Positions 21,537-33,010 are shown, counted from the first letter of the stretch. The stretch is 64,000 nt of DNA from Macrothele yani (GCA_039090855.1 CM077011.1:28425001-28489000), one strand, 5' to 3'. A program made the numbers and translations. The notes: generated from the sequence alone by a model not told the origin.

Positions 21537-23277
21537 CGGTCCCGGACGATTCGTCCAACGACGATTGGTCCAATGCCGATTCGTCCAAAGGGACAATTGG
21601 TCCAACGCCGATTCGTCCAAAGGTATCATCTTACCAACGGTTAACTTTTTTATTTTCCAGAAAGGAATAATAATTTAAATTATTCTCCTCTTTATATCCT
21701 TTAGAAAGATAATTTCCGTATATTTGGTAATTGTAAACATTTTACATAAACCTGGTAAAAGGCACTCAATGGAGCATTTCTCAGCTGTTTGCAAAGCACC
21801 TAGGCCGTGGGCATTTTTTGAAGATTTTAATTTACAACCTAGATATTTAGTATTTGTAAATATGTTATAAAACCTAATAAAAGGCACTCATCATATCATT
21901 TCTCAGGTCTTTACGAAGCACCTAGGCCACGGGCCTTTTTAGAAGATTTTGAGTTACAACCTAGATATTTGGTATTTGTAAACATTCTATAAAACCTTAT
22001 AAAAGGCACTCATCATATCCTTCCTCAGGTCTTTGCGAGGCACCTAGGTCCCGGGCCTTTTTAGAAGATTTTAAGTTACAACCTAGATATTTGGCATTTG
22101 TAAACATTTCATAAAACCTAATAAAAGGCACTCATCGTATCACTTCTCAGATCTTTACAAGGCACCTAGGCCGCGGGCCTTTTTAGAAGATTTTAAGTCA
22201 CAACCTAGATATTTGGTATTTTTAAACATTTTATAAAACCTTATAAAAGGCACTCAACGAATCATTTCTCAACTATCTACCAGGCGCCTAGGTTGCGAGT
22301 TATTTCAGAAGATTTGAAGTTACAACCTAGATAATTGGTATTTGTAAACATTTTATAAAACTTTATAAAAGGCATTCATCGTATCATTTCTGAGGTCTTT
22401 GCAAGGCACCTAGGCCGCAGGCCTATGAATTAATATTTCGTGCTTAAGTGAAAGCGCAATATTTTTAAGTTGATTTAATATGTAAACGTTATGAATATGA
22501 CATCGGTAGAATATAAAGTCCTAAAAATGCGTAGGCCTAGAGCCTATGAGTTAATATTTCGTGCCTAAGTAAAAGCTCAATATTATTAACTTGATTTGAT
22601 ATGTAAACGTTATGAATCTGACATCGGTAGAATATAAACTGTTAAAAGGGCCTTGGCTTATGGCCTGTGAATTAATATTTTGTGTTTAAGTAAAAGCGCA
22701 ATATTATTAACTTGATTTAATATGCAAACGTTATGAATATGACATCGCTGGAATAAAAACTGTTGAAAAGGCCTCTGTCCACACCCCGTACAGTTGTTTC
22801 CATTGGGCAGTTGGCGGAAAACCCCACTGCATTCTACAAACAGAAACGGAACACTAGTATTTTATATTATTTCATGCAAAAGAGAAGCATTGAAGTTGAT
22901 AGAACGGCTCGTACATCAGTAACTTCGTACGGCAGCAAGGTCAGTATAACGAAAAAGGCGATTCCAAAAAAAAAAAAAAAAAAAAAGAAATCTGTAATCA
23001 CAATATTACGCATGAAATGTAACATTATACATTCTTTGGACTACCGGTACTTTCGTATAACATCGGAGATAGAATCAGAACAGATGAGACTTTTATAGCA
23101 CGAGTAGCACTTCGGACAGATAGGACGGAATTGAACCAATCGTACCATTGGACGAATCGTACCTTTGAACCAATTGTCCATTGGACGAATCAGCATTGGA
23201 CCAATCGGCATTGGACTAATCGGCATTGGACGAATAGGCATTGGACCAATCGTCGTTGGACGAATCGTACCAGACCC
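21537..23277. mobile_element. Foldback-like element with repeat-built inverted ends and a 9-bp target duplication
   Basis: Both ends are inverted arrays of a ~18-20 bp motif (ACGATTCGTCCAACG, then ACGATTGGTCCAATGCC). The left array covers about 21545-21625 and the right about 23130-23270. ACTGGTGCC is present perfectly on each side (21528-21536 and 23278-23286) as a 9-bp duplication. Terminal arrays of short repeats plus a 9-bp duplication are hallmarks of Foldback elements, which are related to Mutator-like transposons. There is no transposase. The interior is two further tandem arrays. Confidence 0.85.
21690..22765. repeat. Two tandem arrays inside the Foldback-like element
   Basis: Six units of ~123 bp (marker TAAAAGGCACTCATCRTATC at about 21753, 21876, 21998, 22123, 22247 and 22369) are followed by three units of ~121 bp (marker GAATTAATATTTCGTG at about 22426, 22547 and 22667). 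The second type shares the CCTAGGCCGCRGGCC junction with the first. Confidence 0.85.
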
Positions 23278-23757
23278 ACTGGTGCCAGCATCATCCGATT
23301 GCTGCGGCGCTCCGATCTAAATGCCTGGCGATGCGGCGACTTGACCAACCGGCCACTTTCAGCCGAATTACACGTCCTCTCTCAAACTCCCTCAACTGCT
23401 CGTAGAGTGCGCGGATCCGACGTCGAGGCATCCTCACTGTCCGTGGAGGTTGATGAAACCGCAGTCCACGGTCACAATTGTCCCTGCGTGCGAGCTTTAC
23501 TTTTGATATACTATCCTCGATTCGCAGTTCCCATTCGCTGTAGTGGGCTACTATTTAGTCACTGGTCGTTATTTTTTAATCATTTGCATATTCGGCCCTG
23601 AGGCACTTGCATTGCGGAATTTCGTCAGGATCCAACGACTTTCTCCGGGTGCGTCGGGTTTTTTAGGCAAAGAGTGTATGTCGTAAAAACTTTCTAGCAA
23701 AGGATTATTATCTCTGATATGGAAATGTCTTTGAAAACATCAGAGTGTTGGTATTGA

Positions 23758-23970
23758 AATCTCTTTTTTTCTTTTGTTTGGAGAGTTTAATGACCACCGT
23801 GAGCAACTCAATGGGCTATAAGCAGTTGCGTGTCCTTACTATAGAGCCACTGGCTCCAGGGAAGGGAGAGAGCCAGTGCAGTAAGACAAAGACAACATCC
23901 ATGCCACACCGGGATTCGAACCCGGATCCATCTCACACGAATGGTCAGAAGCTTCCACCAACGGGGCGGC
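23758..23970 (-). mobile_element. tRNA-derived SINE (family A), copy 3
   Basis: Minus-strand copy with the B box (GGGTTCGAATCCCGG) and body preserved. The head is eroded: the A box region is replaced by GTTGGTGGAAGCTTCTGACC. A T-rich tail lies at 23760-23775. Confidence 0.85.
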
Positions 23971-24239
23971 GTTTCAATTTTTCAGATATGTAAATTAATA
24001 CGGACACATACTGTTACGAAGAGAATTTCTACGTGAATTGAGAATACTTCGTTTGGGGAGTTTGTACGGACGGTTTATAAACAAAGTGATTCTGTTCCAG
24101 TCCGACGCTGCCCAAGAAGAACACTTTGCCTATAAAGAAGAAATGTCGGAGAAGATTTTACGACACCCTTTGTTCATGCGAAGACGAGTACTAAATTACG
24201 ACAAAAGACCGTTAATAGTGACGTAGAATAGTGTGAGGC

Positions 24240-24360
24240 CTTCTAAAGGAAAAGCCTGAAACGGACTTCTCTGAAATAAAGGGAATTTCTGAGTACGGAA
24301 AATCTTTGAAAATACTGAAGCTAAAAACAGAAATTTCGTTAAAGACGGACACCTGCTGAC
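24240..24360 (+). repeat. Dispersed ACGGAAA-rich repeat, copy 2
   Basis: Shares TACGGAAAATCTTTGAAAAT and AGAAATTTCGTTAAAGACGG with 10690-10840. The rest of 23975-24547 holds no recognisable gene. Confidence 0.5.
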
Positions 24361-24608
24361 TTCAGAATGGTGTGAAGCCTTCTAATTAGTAGATTTTGAT
24401 AGAACTGAAGAATTCTGTGATATTTATCTCAGCTTTACATTGCAGGAAGATTGGAAGTAGTTTGAGAAACTAGCAGTCGGCAGGCAAAAATAAGAATGTT
24501 TATCTGGCAAAGGTGAAACTGAATTTTTCAAATCGGCAAACTGAGATCAGGTGCGTATTTAGAGGGGGGAGGCAAGGGGCATTGCCCCCCCATAGTGTTT
24601 CATTTTTT

Positions 24609-24640
24609 TACGCTTTCCAACCGTAGGTTGAAGAAGCGTA
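24609..24640 (+). repeat. Array-capping hairpin, interrupted by the LINE immediately after
   Basis: TACGCTTTCCAACC...GGTTGAAGAAGCGTA folds back on itself (TACGCTT with AAGCGTA, CCAACC with GGTTG). The same hairpin is at 3839, 15366 and 44589. Its continuation TATGCTCCAGC is found at 31010, on the far side of the LINE. Confidence 0.85.
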
Positions 24641-24864
24641 TAACCGATATAGTCACGTTCCTTTCGAGCTCTGTGTTTGTGCCCAGTTTTTGGAAGTATA
24701 TAGTGAGTGTTTGTTCCTATTTTTGTGTTCCCCTTCAAGAAGAAGATCTCTACATTCTTTTAGCTCAGCTCCCAAGTCGGTGAGTTGCATATTTTGTTTG
24801 CATTCAGCGGTTTATTATTTTCGATCAAGCTGATCGATCCTTAAGTTAATCCTCGCCATTTTAA

Positions 24865-26673
24865 ATGGCAGGCACTGAGAAGGGTGATGTCTACGCCCAC
24901 ATCAGTGATACTCATTCAACCTCCTCCTCCTCCTCACTCTCAGGAGACCAATCAGCATTTATGCACGTCAGAGACGTCATACGCATACAAGATGTAACGC
25001 GCGACTCCTCTGCAAAAGCTCAAGCTGATATCCCTGTCCAGGAGAGTGACGTCACCTTGACGCACGTCCCTGGTTCATTTGCCGAAGCTATGGATGTGAC
25101 CGATTGCACGGTTGCGTTGCCTTCTACTGGCTCAACTCAGTTTACCAAGCCGCTACCAGCAATCAGCACTGTGTCGTATCCTTCCGCTGCCAACTCTACG
25201 TCTCTCACTTACTCCAAAGTGACCTCCGGAGCGAGAGTTCCTTCCAAGTTTATTGCTCCCATTTTTCCTGACTCTTACGTCAGTGTTGAGGGTAGTTCTG
25301 CCACCATCGATATCCCAGAGGATTCCCCAGCAGGGAAACAATTTTTCTCCACAATGGATTTCGGTGTCTGTTTTGATGCATTACCAGACACGAAACTCAA
25401 GGAATATAGCATTGCCCTAAAGAAGATGCTTCCTACAGGAGCTTATATCACTCATATGGCTCGAAAGCCACTGGCCATATTAGTGTATTTTGCCCGTAAA
25501 GAACATGCAGACCTTGTGATGACTGCTGGCTTATCCATCAAAGATGTGCATCTTCTGGCTGAAATTGTGGCGCAGCGACCTATCCAGGTCACTTTCCACC
25601 CAGTCCCGCCTGAAGTCTCAGATGTCGCTCTATGCACTTTACTCAGCAAATTTGGCCAAGTGGTTGGACCAATAACGACCCTTTCGGCGGCACCCAGAGA
25701 TCCCGATGACAAATCCATTGCAGGGTTTCGTCGAAGTGCCCGTGTCATATTTCCGTCGGACGATCATCTGCTTGCGTGCCCGAAGATCCTAACCATACGG
25801 TGTGGCCAGCAACGTCGGAGAATCGACGTCATTACCTCCTTGCACTGCACGCTTTGCCATGGCAAAAACCATCTTCGCGTGCACTGCCCACATCAAGATC
25901 CACCGGCTCCGACTGGCGCTCCTACAGGTACTATTCCTACCTCGAAGCGTACTACACCATCTACTTCAGCACAGCAGGCCTCGGAGCCAAGATATGATGA
26001 AAAAAGTTCGCTTGCAGACGTTGGTCAACGCAACGCTCCCACAGCCGCTTCCTCTTTTTCACTAGAGGACTTTCCTACAATTGCCTCCTCACTCCCGCAA
26101 CGTCGTTGCTCCACCACTGAGTCCCTTTCAGAAGGTGTACAAGAACCAGCTATTACCACTGGAACCTCCGAAACAGCTGATGTGGAGTCCGTTGGTCCAG
26201 AGACGCAGTGTGAGGATGAGACGACCGAGCCTCCACTGAAGCGCCGCGGCTCTGGCCGCAGCAGGCGAGTAGCGAAGAAACAAAACTCTACTTCACCTCG
26301 TTCAACCTCCCTCTCCAGCAGTTCTCCTCGACACACCTCGCCAGCCGAAGTCTCCTTTCCCACGGTCGAAGAGTTCGCTGCATTTCTCCAGACAGCCAAT
26401 ATACCTCCCGTACCACTCTCATACATTGATCTCCATACATACTTAACGAATCCGACAAGCTACGCAATAGCGCGTGCCTTAGCAGTCAAGAATCCATCGC
26501 TTCGCCAACTTGTGCCGGAGCAGATCTTCAATGTGTCGCATTTCTGCCGACAGAATGTTCCCACCCATCCGTGGGCACAAATCTTCTATAATCGTCTCAA
26601 GTCTTTTCCTCCAGCTCTGAAAGATCTTCAGCTAGAGGCAAGGAACCCCACAATTCAAGATCGTGTCACTTAA
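24865..26673 (+). CDS. LINE ORF1 protein (nucleic-acid binding), 602 aa
   Basis: Open from ATG to TAA. The Ser/Thr-rich N-terminus (about residues 1-150) is followed by a folded region (about 160-320: VCFDALPDTKLKEYSIALKK, then THMARKPLAILVYF, then VTFHPVPPEVSDVALCTLLS) with an RRM-like order of strands. A CCHC knuckle of form CX2CX4HX4C (CTLCHGKNHLRVHC) lies near residue 335, followed by a low-complexity region with a basic patch (KRRGSGRSRRVAKK) that may direct nuclear entry. ORF1 proteins coat the LINE RNA. A related ORF1 lies at 42263-43510 on the other strand. The frame is intact although ORF2 is broken. Confidence 0.85.
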   Translation: MAGTEKGDVYAHISDTHSTSSSSSLSGDQSAFMHVRDVIRIQDVTRDSSAKAQADIPVQESDVTLTHVPGSFAEAMDVTDCTVALPSTGSTQFTKPLPAISTVSYPSAANSTSLTYSKVTSGARVPSKFIAPIFPDSYVSVEGSSATIDIPEDSPAGKQFFSTMDFGVCFDALPDTKLKEYSIALKKMLPTGAYITHMARKPLAILVYFARKEHADLVMTAGLSIKDVHLLAEIVAQRPIQVTFHPVPPEVSDVALCTLLSKFGQVVGPITTLSAAPRDPDDKSIAGFRRSARVIFPSDDHLLACPKILTIRCGQQRRRIDVITSLHCTLCHGKNHLRVHCPHQDPPAPTGAPTGTIPTSKRTTPSTSAQQASEPRYDEKSSLADVGQRNAPTAASSFSLEDFPTIASSLPQRRCSTTESLSEGVQEPAITTGTSETADVESVGPETQCEDETTEPPLKRRGSGRSRRVAKKQNSTSPRSTSLSSSSPRHTSPAEVSFPTVEEFAAFLQTANIPPVPLSYIDLHTYLTNPTSYAIARALAVKNPSLRQLVPEQIFNVSHFCRQNVPTHPWAQIFYNRLKSFPPALKDLQLEARNPTIQDRVT

Positions 26674-29600
26674 TTGCAGGGGATTCGCTTCCCCCCTCAG
26701 CAACTCTCTGGCATATGAAGACCTCAACCCGTTGGGGGATGATATTCTGCTCCTTCAAGAGACAAATTGCAAACCAACTACCGTCTATTCTCGATGGCGC
26801 CAGTGGAACTTTGTGTTTCATCACGCCTATGGACTAACATCTCATAGCGGTCTTGCCATCGGCATTAGTCACACTCTCAATTCTATTATCACATCCCTCT
26901 CTGTGCGAAATATTTGTCGAGATCTCTTACAGCATGCATCCTTTACCATCGCGTCTTCCAGATATCATTTATTCAGTATCTATATTCCAAGCACTACAAC
27001 ACATTTATCAATTCTCTTCACGCGTCTTCGCAGAGCACTCGACCGTATCCCACCGTCAGACCATGTTCTCGTTGGTGGGGATTTTAACTGTACCCTGGAT
27101 CCTCTTCTGGATAGGTCTTCTACAAATAGAGAGCGCCGCTATGCCCTGGCGAACCTGCTCCAGACAGTTGTCACCAACAACGCTCTTCATGATGTACATC
27201 GGCATATTCATCCATGGTCGACTAATTTCACTTGGCGCTCCTCTCATGCGCAAAATCCTTTCTTAGCCCGCCTTGACAGGTTTTATGCCTCCAGTACTCT
27301 ACTTCCTGCCGTGACAGAATCGAGTGTGCATCCCACGGCCTCATCTGACCACTGCGCCATTGCCATCATAGTCCATACTGCACCATTCAAACCCAGGATA
27401 ATTCGCCCGTGGACATTTGATGATGCACTTCTCTCCGACCTGGCATTCTGCTCTTCGGTCCGGTCATTCCTGATTGACAGACGACCGCAGCTTCAATCTG
27501 CACTCTGCGGATTAAATTCTTGGTTGGAGATCAAGCAACAGCTCGTTCTGCATGTCCGAAACTACTCTTTCCAATTAAAGACACTCCAGAACATGCGCCT
27601 AGACTATGTTCGTTCAATGCTATCCATGCTCAGTCTCAGTGATCCTCTTTTCTCCTCCTTTCAAGAAGAGCTTCGATCTCTTCTCACTCCTCTGGCGCAA
27701 CAAGCTCTCCGCCGACTTCGTTTGCAACACCTGACGCCGGATGCTCACAACTATGAGTTCCTGAGGTCGGTGGAAAACACCCACACGAGCTTCGTCCATA
27801 CTTCATCATCTACGCCTTTCTTCTGGAGAGGTATCAGATGAGCCGATAGCGCTTTGTTCCCATGTCCGTCAGTACTTTTCCATGAAGTTCAGTGAACCTC
27901 CTCAACCATCCTCTGCAGCAATGGATTCTCTCCTTTCTAATCTACCTCAGGTTCCCCCCACCCATCTCGCTTCTTTTCTTCTCCTTTCCCCCACGCCCTC
28001 TGAACTAAACACTACATTCTTTTCTCTGAATTCTAGTGCCGCTCCGGGTCCGGACGGCCTAACCTTTAGCTTTTATAAAACTTTTCTGCCTCTTCTTCTT
28101 CCGTTTCTCCTATCCGCTTTCTCTGCTGCCTTTACTTACTCTCCTCTCCCGAGGGGATTCACAAATGCATACGTTGTCCTTTTCCCCAAGAAAGGTGATC
28201 TCCTTGACTTGGTGAGCTGGCGCCCAATTTCCCTACTGAATCTCGACTGCAAACTTTATACCAAGCTTCTTTCACAACGACTAAATCCCATCCTCACTTA
28301 CATCCTCTCCCTAACCAGACTTTCACAGTTCCCGGCCGTTCCCTATCTCACAACATCCATCTCCTGACTGATCTAATTCACTTTGCGCGCTCCCGCTCTG
28401 AACCCCTCGCCCTCCTCTCTTTAGACCAACAGTCCGCCTTTGATAATATCTCCCACACTTATCTCTACGCCACACTTCTCCGATTTGGATTTCCATCTCC
28501 GTTTATTTCTCTCCTCACCTCCCTCTACCAGGACGCCAGTTTCCAGGTCAAGTTGCCCACCTTTCTTACAGCGCCAATCCTCTTCCGCCGTGGAGTGAGG
28601 CAAGGATGCCCACTCTCCGGTCAACTTTTCGCTATAGCCTTGGAACCTTTTCTCCGCTCCGTTCAACGCTCCTTTCAAGCCACCCGGCCGCCACTCATCG
28701 CCCGCACGAGACACCATGTCACCACTTCCGTAGCGTACGCAGACGACGTTACCTTCTGTATACGCCTGGATTCACAGTTCTCTTTGCTCCAAAGTCTTTT
28801 CGCCGATTACGCCTCCTGCTCCGGAGCTGCTATTAATACAACCAAAAGCACAGGCCTGTGGTGCAGCTCATGGGTTGACCGTTTGGATTCCCAATGGGGA
28901 GCGCACTGGTCTTCAGCCTCTCAACGTTTCCTTGGCGTACATCTTGGCGTCCCTGGTGAAGCCTCCAGCACAACGTGGAATACCATCCAGCCACGTCTTC
29001 ATCGGTCAACTGCGTTTTGGCGAAAAGCGCAGTTCTGCACCTCATATTTTCAACGTGCACGTCTTGCGCAAACCTATCTTCTCTCCATGTGCACACATTC
29101 CTTGCTTGCTACTAAATCCCCACTTCTTCGTCTCAATGATATCACTCGCTGCTTCACCTCAGTTATCTGGACCGGACAGCACTGGCTCAGTGCCCCCAAG
29201 CTCAGCCTTCCTCCTGACCAAGGTGGCATTGGCCTAATTGATACACGACTGTACTATCAAGCTCTCCGGTTTACTTCGTTCCTCCGTCTTCATACCTCAC
29301 CTGTTGCCGACGCCGTTACCGCAAGGAATGTCATCACCTCTTCGAGCAACACAAATTTCACTTTCACTTCTTTCATTCTAATGGACCTCCGTACTTCCAC
29401 TCACTCTCGCCTTCCTCCTGCCTTACGGGAGACTCTTACCTTTCTTCGCTCTCTCCCGCTCACTCGATCCCCACCCGATTCCACCACTGAACTCCTTGCT
29501 GAACCCCTGTTCTTCTCCTCTCTTCTTCACCCCCTCATCTTTCATGCTTCGCCTATCCTTCTTGGCTCCGAGTCGGAGTTGTAACCGTCAAAGACCTTGT

Positions 29601-30474
29601 AACCTCAGATCTGTCCTGGCGACCCTATGCCAGCCTCCCCACTCACCATTCTACTTTCACCCTCCTCTCGCTCTGTCTATGACTCCCTACTCTCTACCAT
29701 CATTGCTAAGTTCCCTCATCTCGCAACCACCACCGGCCTGACCTTTGTTCCTTCCGCCCCCCCCTTCCTTTCTTTCTTTCAGTCGGCAGATCTACACTTC
29801 CACTATCCTCTCTTTCAACCTCTGTTCTCTATCGGTTACTTTTAAAATCCCACTCTCCTTCTCCCCTTCACATCCCTCATGTTTCCCAATCCTCTCTCAC
29901 CGCTGTCTGGTCTGCCACCCTTTCTCCTCTTTCAGCTCCTCTTGAAATAAACACTCACTGGCTTTTTCTCCACCGCCGTCTTCCCGTTCCATCCATCCTC
30001 CACCGCATGACCATTCTTGACTCACCTCTTTGCCCCTTTTGTGCTCAAGAAGCTGATGTCTCTCACGTTTATCTACATTGTGTCATCCTCCTTCCACTAC
30101 TCCATCTTGCATTTTCCATTGCTCAACGTTCAGCCACAACTGATCTTCCTTTCGATGCCTATAAGACACTTCTCCTGCAGGTCTCTCCGCCAGTCAAGCA
30201 CCCACCCATCTGCTCATATATTTTCATCCTGGTGAAACACGTCATCTACGTATTTCATCAGCGCTGCCGATATATCTCATCTCCTTATACCATCCACCAA
30301 GCTTCTGTGGAACTACTGTGCCACTTTCGGGAGCGTCTCCTCTCAAGACTTCGTCTAGAGAACCTTGTGGCCGTTGCCCAACAGAGAGAACATTTCCATT
30401 CCACTTGGTCTCCGGCCGCTTCCTGGTTCGCCGGCACGCCAGCAACGTTACAACTGACTGTCGGTAGTTTATAA
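26663..30474 (+). pseudogene. LINE ORF2: endonuclease-reverse transcriptase, frameshifted
   Basis: The APE-type endonuclease (KIVSLNCRG, LLLQETN, GGDFNCTLD, SSDHCAI) occupies 26663-27300. The linker runs to a stop at 27839-27841. The RT continues in other frames: APGPDGLTFSFYK and SWRPISLLNLDCKLYTK at 27882-28367, then PGRSLSHNIHLL, LSLDQQSAFDNISH, GVRQGCPLSG and VAYADDVTF from about 28319 to 29584. A C-terminal CPFCAQEADVSHVYLHC zinc-finger motif is at 30007-30474. There are at least three shifts, at about 27825, 28315 and 29580. No ATG lies between the last upstream stop and the endonuclease start. Confidence 0.88.
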
Positions 30475-31011
30475 CCTCGTTGCTCCTAGCTCTGTTGAAC
30501 TTCAGTTCAACGTGCATGCTCACCATTGGTTTTCGGAATCAAACTTCAACATACAGCTTATATCTTCTAACACATGTGAATATAATATGCACCATACTGT
30601 ACAAATGTATATAGTCTTACTTGTTTTCTCTTTGATTATCATTTTTTCTACCAGTACTAAGACATCGTAATTCCGTTTGTCTTAGGTTTCACATTGTCTA
30701 CTTTGTCATCTACAGTTCTCCTTTTGTACAGTGCTTCATTATAATATTCTCGTTCTGTTATTTGTCAGCACTATAATATACTTATGCTTCGAGACGAAAT
30801 GTTTCGACAATCTCTCTTATTGTTCTTGTGCAAAATGCCTGTACCTCTTACCACGAGGCTCCTTTGTGAATCAATACATCGTGCTGTATATAATGTACAT
30901 AGAATTTTAGAGTTTGTATATTTTACGGTACAATACATGTACCAGGACGCCCATATTCGCCTCCTGAACCAAACCTTGTTAATAAAATTGTGTTGAACTG
31001 AAGAACCGTAT

Positions 31012-32262
31012 ATGCTCCAGCTTTTTTCCGTCCGTCCGTCTGTCGGCACGATAACTCACGTAAAAATAGTTCGATTTCGATGAAATTTTAGTATGTGGTA
31101 GGGGACCATCAGGGCACGAACGCTATTGAAAATGGGTGAAGTGGGGTCAAAGGTCACGCCATAAGAGCGGGATTCATTCAGTTGCCTTATGCGTCATAAC
31201 TTGCGTAAATATGGTTCGATTTCGATGAAATTTCAGTATGTGGTAGGGAACTACCTGGGCACGAACCCTATTGAAAATTGGAAAATTGGGGTCAAAGGTC
31301 AGGCAGGGCATAAGAGCGGGATTTATTCCATTGCCCTTATGCGTCATAACTTGCGTAAAAATGGTTCGATTTCGATGAAATTTTGGTATGTGATAGGGAA
31401 CCACTGGGCACGAACCCTATTGAAAATGGGCGAATGGGTTCAAAGTTCAGGCAGGGCATAAAAGCGGTATTTATTCCATTGCCCTTATGCGTCATAACCT
31501 TCGAAAAATGGTTCGATTTCGATGAAATTTTAGTATTTGGTAAGGACTCACCTGGGGACGAACCCTATTGAAAATGGGAGAAATGGGGTCAAAGGACAGG
31601 GCATAAAAGTGGAATCCATTCCATTGCCTTTATGCGTCATAACATGCGTAAATATGTTTCGATTTCGATGAAAGTTTAGTATGTGGTTGGGAAGTACCTG
31701 GGCACGAACCCTATTGAAAATGGGCGAAATGGGATGAAAGGTCAGGCAGATCATAAAAGCGGGATTTATTCCATTGCCCTTATGCGTCAGAACTTGCGTA
31801 AAAGTGGTTTGATTTCGATGAAATTTTAGTATGTGGTAGGGAGCCACTGGAGACAAACCCTATTGAAAATGAGCGAAATGGGGTCAAAGGTCAGGACACT
31901 GGAGTGGGATCCATTCCATTGCCCTTGTGCATCATAACTTACCAAAAAATGTTTCGATTGCGACAAAACGTTATCATGTTGTTCCGGAGGTATAGTGAAC
32001 CAGTTCTGTTGAATAACAACGAAATGGGGTCAAAGGTCATTGCACAAAAGCAAGATTTATTTCACAGCCATTATTCTCATAACTTGCGTAAAACTGATTC
32101 TATTGCGACAAAACTTTAGTATGTTATTCTTGAGGTGTACTGAACCGGTTCTGTTGAATATCATCGAAATGGGGTCAAAGGTCAGGACACAGGAGAGAGA
32201 TTTATTCCACAGCCTTTATCCTCATAACTTGAGTAATAATTTCTGGTATGTTGGAAAGCGTA
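31012..32262 (+). repeat. ~147-bp tandem array inside the hAT-type element
   Basis: Eight units with marker CGTAAAAATGGTTCGATTTC (variants) at about 31060, 31203, 31352, 31500, 31645, 31795, 31940 and 32085, becoming more diverged to the right. It ends with TTGGAAAGCGTA at 32251-32262, the inverse of the hairpin's TACGCTTTCCAA. Same family as 14032-15397 and 44205-44620. Confidence 0.88.
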
Positions 32263-32454
32263 TCATAATCAATGCATTGCATGTTTTTACTAACTTGTTT
32301 GTTAAAATGCAACTTACATTAGAAAAAATGTTTTTTTTCTTCCATTTTTCATTAAATTTTATTTTGGTCCGGATGGATTTGAAAAACTCCCAATTTTCTT
32401 GTCCTCCCCCTCCCACCCCCGAAAAAATATTCTATATACGGCCCTGACTGAGAT

Positions 32455-32745
32455 ATTATGAAGATAATTCCGTGAACGGCCGTCGGCTGCTAAAGTAAGG
32501 AGAAAGAGCGAGCAGCCTTCGCTGAAACGAAAGTACTCCAGGGACGGAATTCGTTGTGTGGCTACACATCTTGCTAAAAAGCTAGAACGAGGCGTTTCTC
32601 TTGTGCGTTCCTGCTCCGACGGAGAACCATTTCGTCACTTTATGGAGATCCTTAGGCCACAGTTCCGAATGTAGATTTTGTGCTCCTTAAAACATAGAAA
32701 AAAAAACTTTTTGGATAAAATAATTATGTGAAAAATAAAAACTTT
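32455..32745. other. Spacer, nothing recognised
   Basis: No gene or shared repeat was recognised between the hAT-type element and the PLE remnant. Confidence 0.4.
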
Positions 32746-32748
32746 TGG

Positions 32749-33010
32749 GGAATTTATCAAATCCCATGTGAATGTGGCGCTTCGTATGTAGGCAAACCCT
32801 TGGAGCCTTGCGTTTTCGATTAAAAGCAGCACATACATTCGGAACTGTGACCTAAAGAAGTCGTCGATGGCTAAACACTGTTACGAAGAGGGCCATAAAT
32901 TTCTCTTTGAAAAGCAAAACTAATCGACAAGCCAGATTCACCCAGCAAACTTGATGTTTTTGAAGTTTTCCATATGCAGTGTGTTCATAAAGCCTTTCCC
33001 ACGTCACGGA
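32749..33010 (+). pseudogene. PLE GIY-YIG endonuclease remnant
   Basis: It reads GIYQIPCECGASYVGKPLEPC from 32749. It shifts frame to IRNCDLKKSSMAKHCYEEGH, then KFLFEK, and shifts again to KLIDKPDSPSKLDVFEVFHM. The arrangement GIY...YVG...H...GH is the C-terminal nuclease of Penelope-like elements. The reverse transcriptase part is missing, so only the 3' end was inserted or survived. It has at least one stop and two shifts. Confidence 0.8.

Larger units (their letters stand above)
20660..23640 (-). mobile_element. Dead Tc1-like transposon split by a Foldback-like element (ends approximate)
   Basis: The minus-strand HTH coding part begins at an ATG at 23431 (MPRRRIRALYEQLREFERGR, then VIRLKVAGWSSRRIARHLD). 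It stops at 23286, where a 1741-bp element is inserted. It resumes at 21527 and reaches VVFSDESRF (about 21200) and SPDLSPIEH (about 20865-20890), with stops and shifts. Terminal repeats could not be defined clearly. Confidence 0.8.
24642..30998 (+). mobile_element. Tx1/L1-like LINE with two ORFs, inactive
   Basis: A 6357-bp insertion bounded by TGAAGAAGCGTAT (24629-24641) and TGAAGAACCGTAT (30999-31011), a 13-bp target duplication with one mismatch. The order is a 5' leader (~220 bp), ORF1 with a CCHC knuckle, ORF2 (APE endonuclease, RT, terminal zinc finger), and a ~500-bp 3' region with AATAAA near 30981 and no A tail. RT motifs SWRPISLLN, GVRQGCPLSG and YADD fit the Tx1 group of the L1 superfamily. 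The coding strand is strikingly C+T-rich in ORF2. Confidence 0.88.
24548..32446. mobile_element. hAT-type element enlarged by a nested LINE
   Basis: The left end reads CAGGTGCGTATTTAGAGGGG; the right end reads CAGGGCCGTATATAGAATAT inward. ACTGAGAT flanks both sides exactly (24540-24547 and 32447-32454), an 8-bp duplication as made by hAT transposases. After removing the LINE at 24642-30998 the element would be about 1.5 kb. Its interior is a hairpin-capped ~147-bp tandem array with no transposase. Confidence 0.82.
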
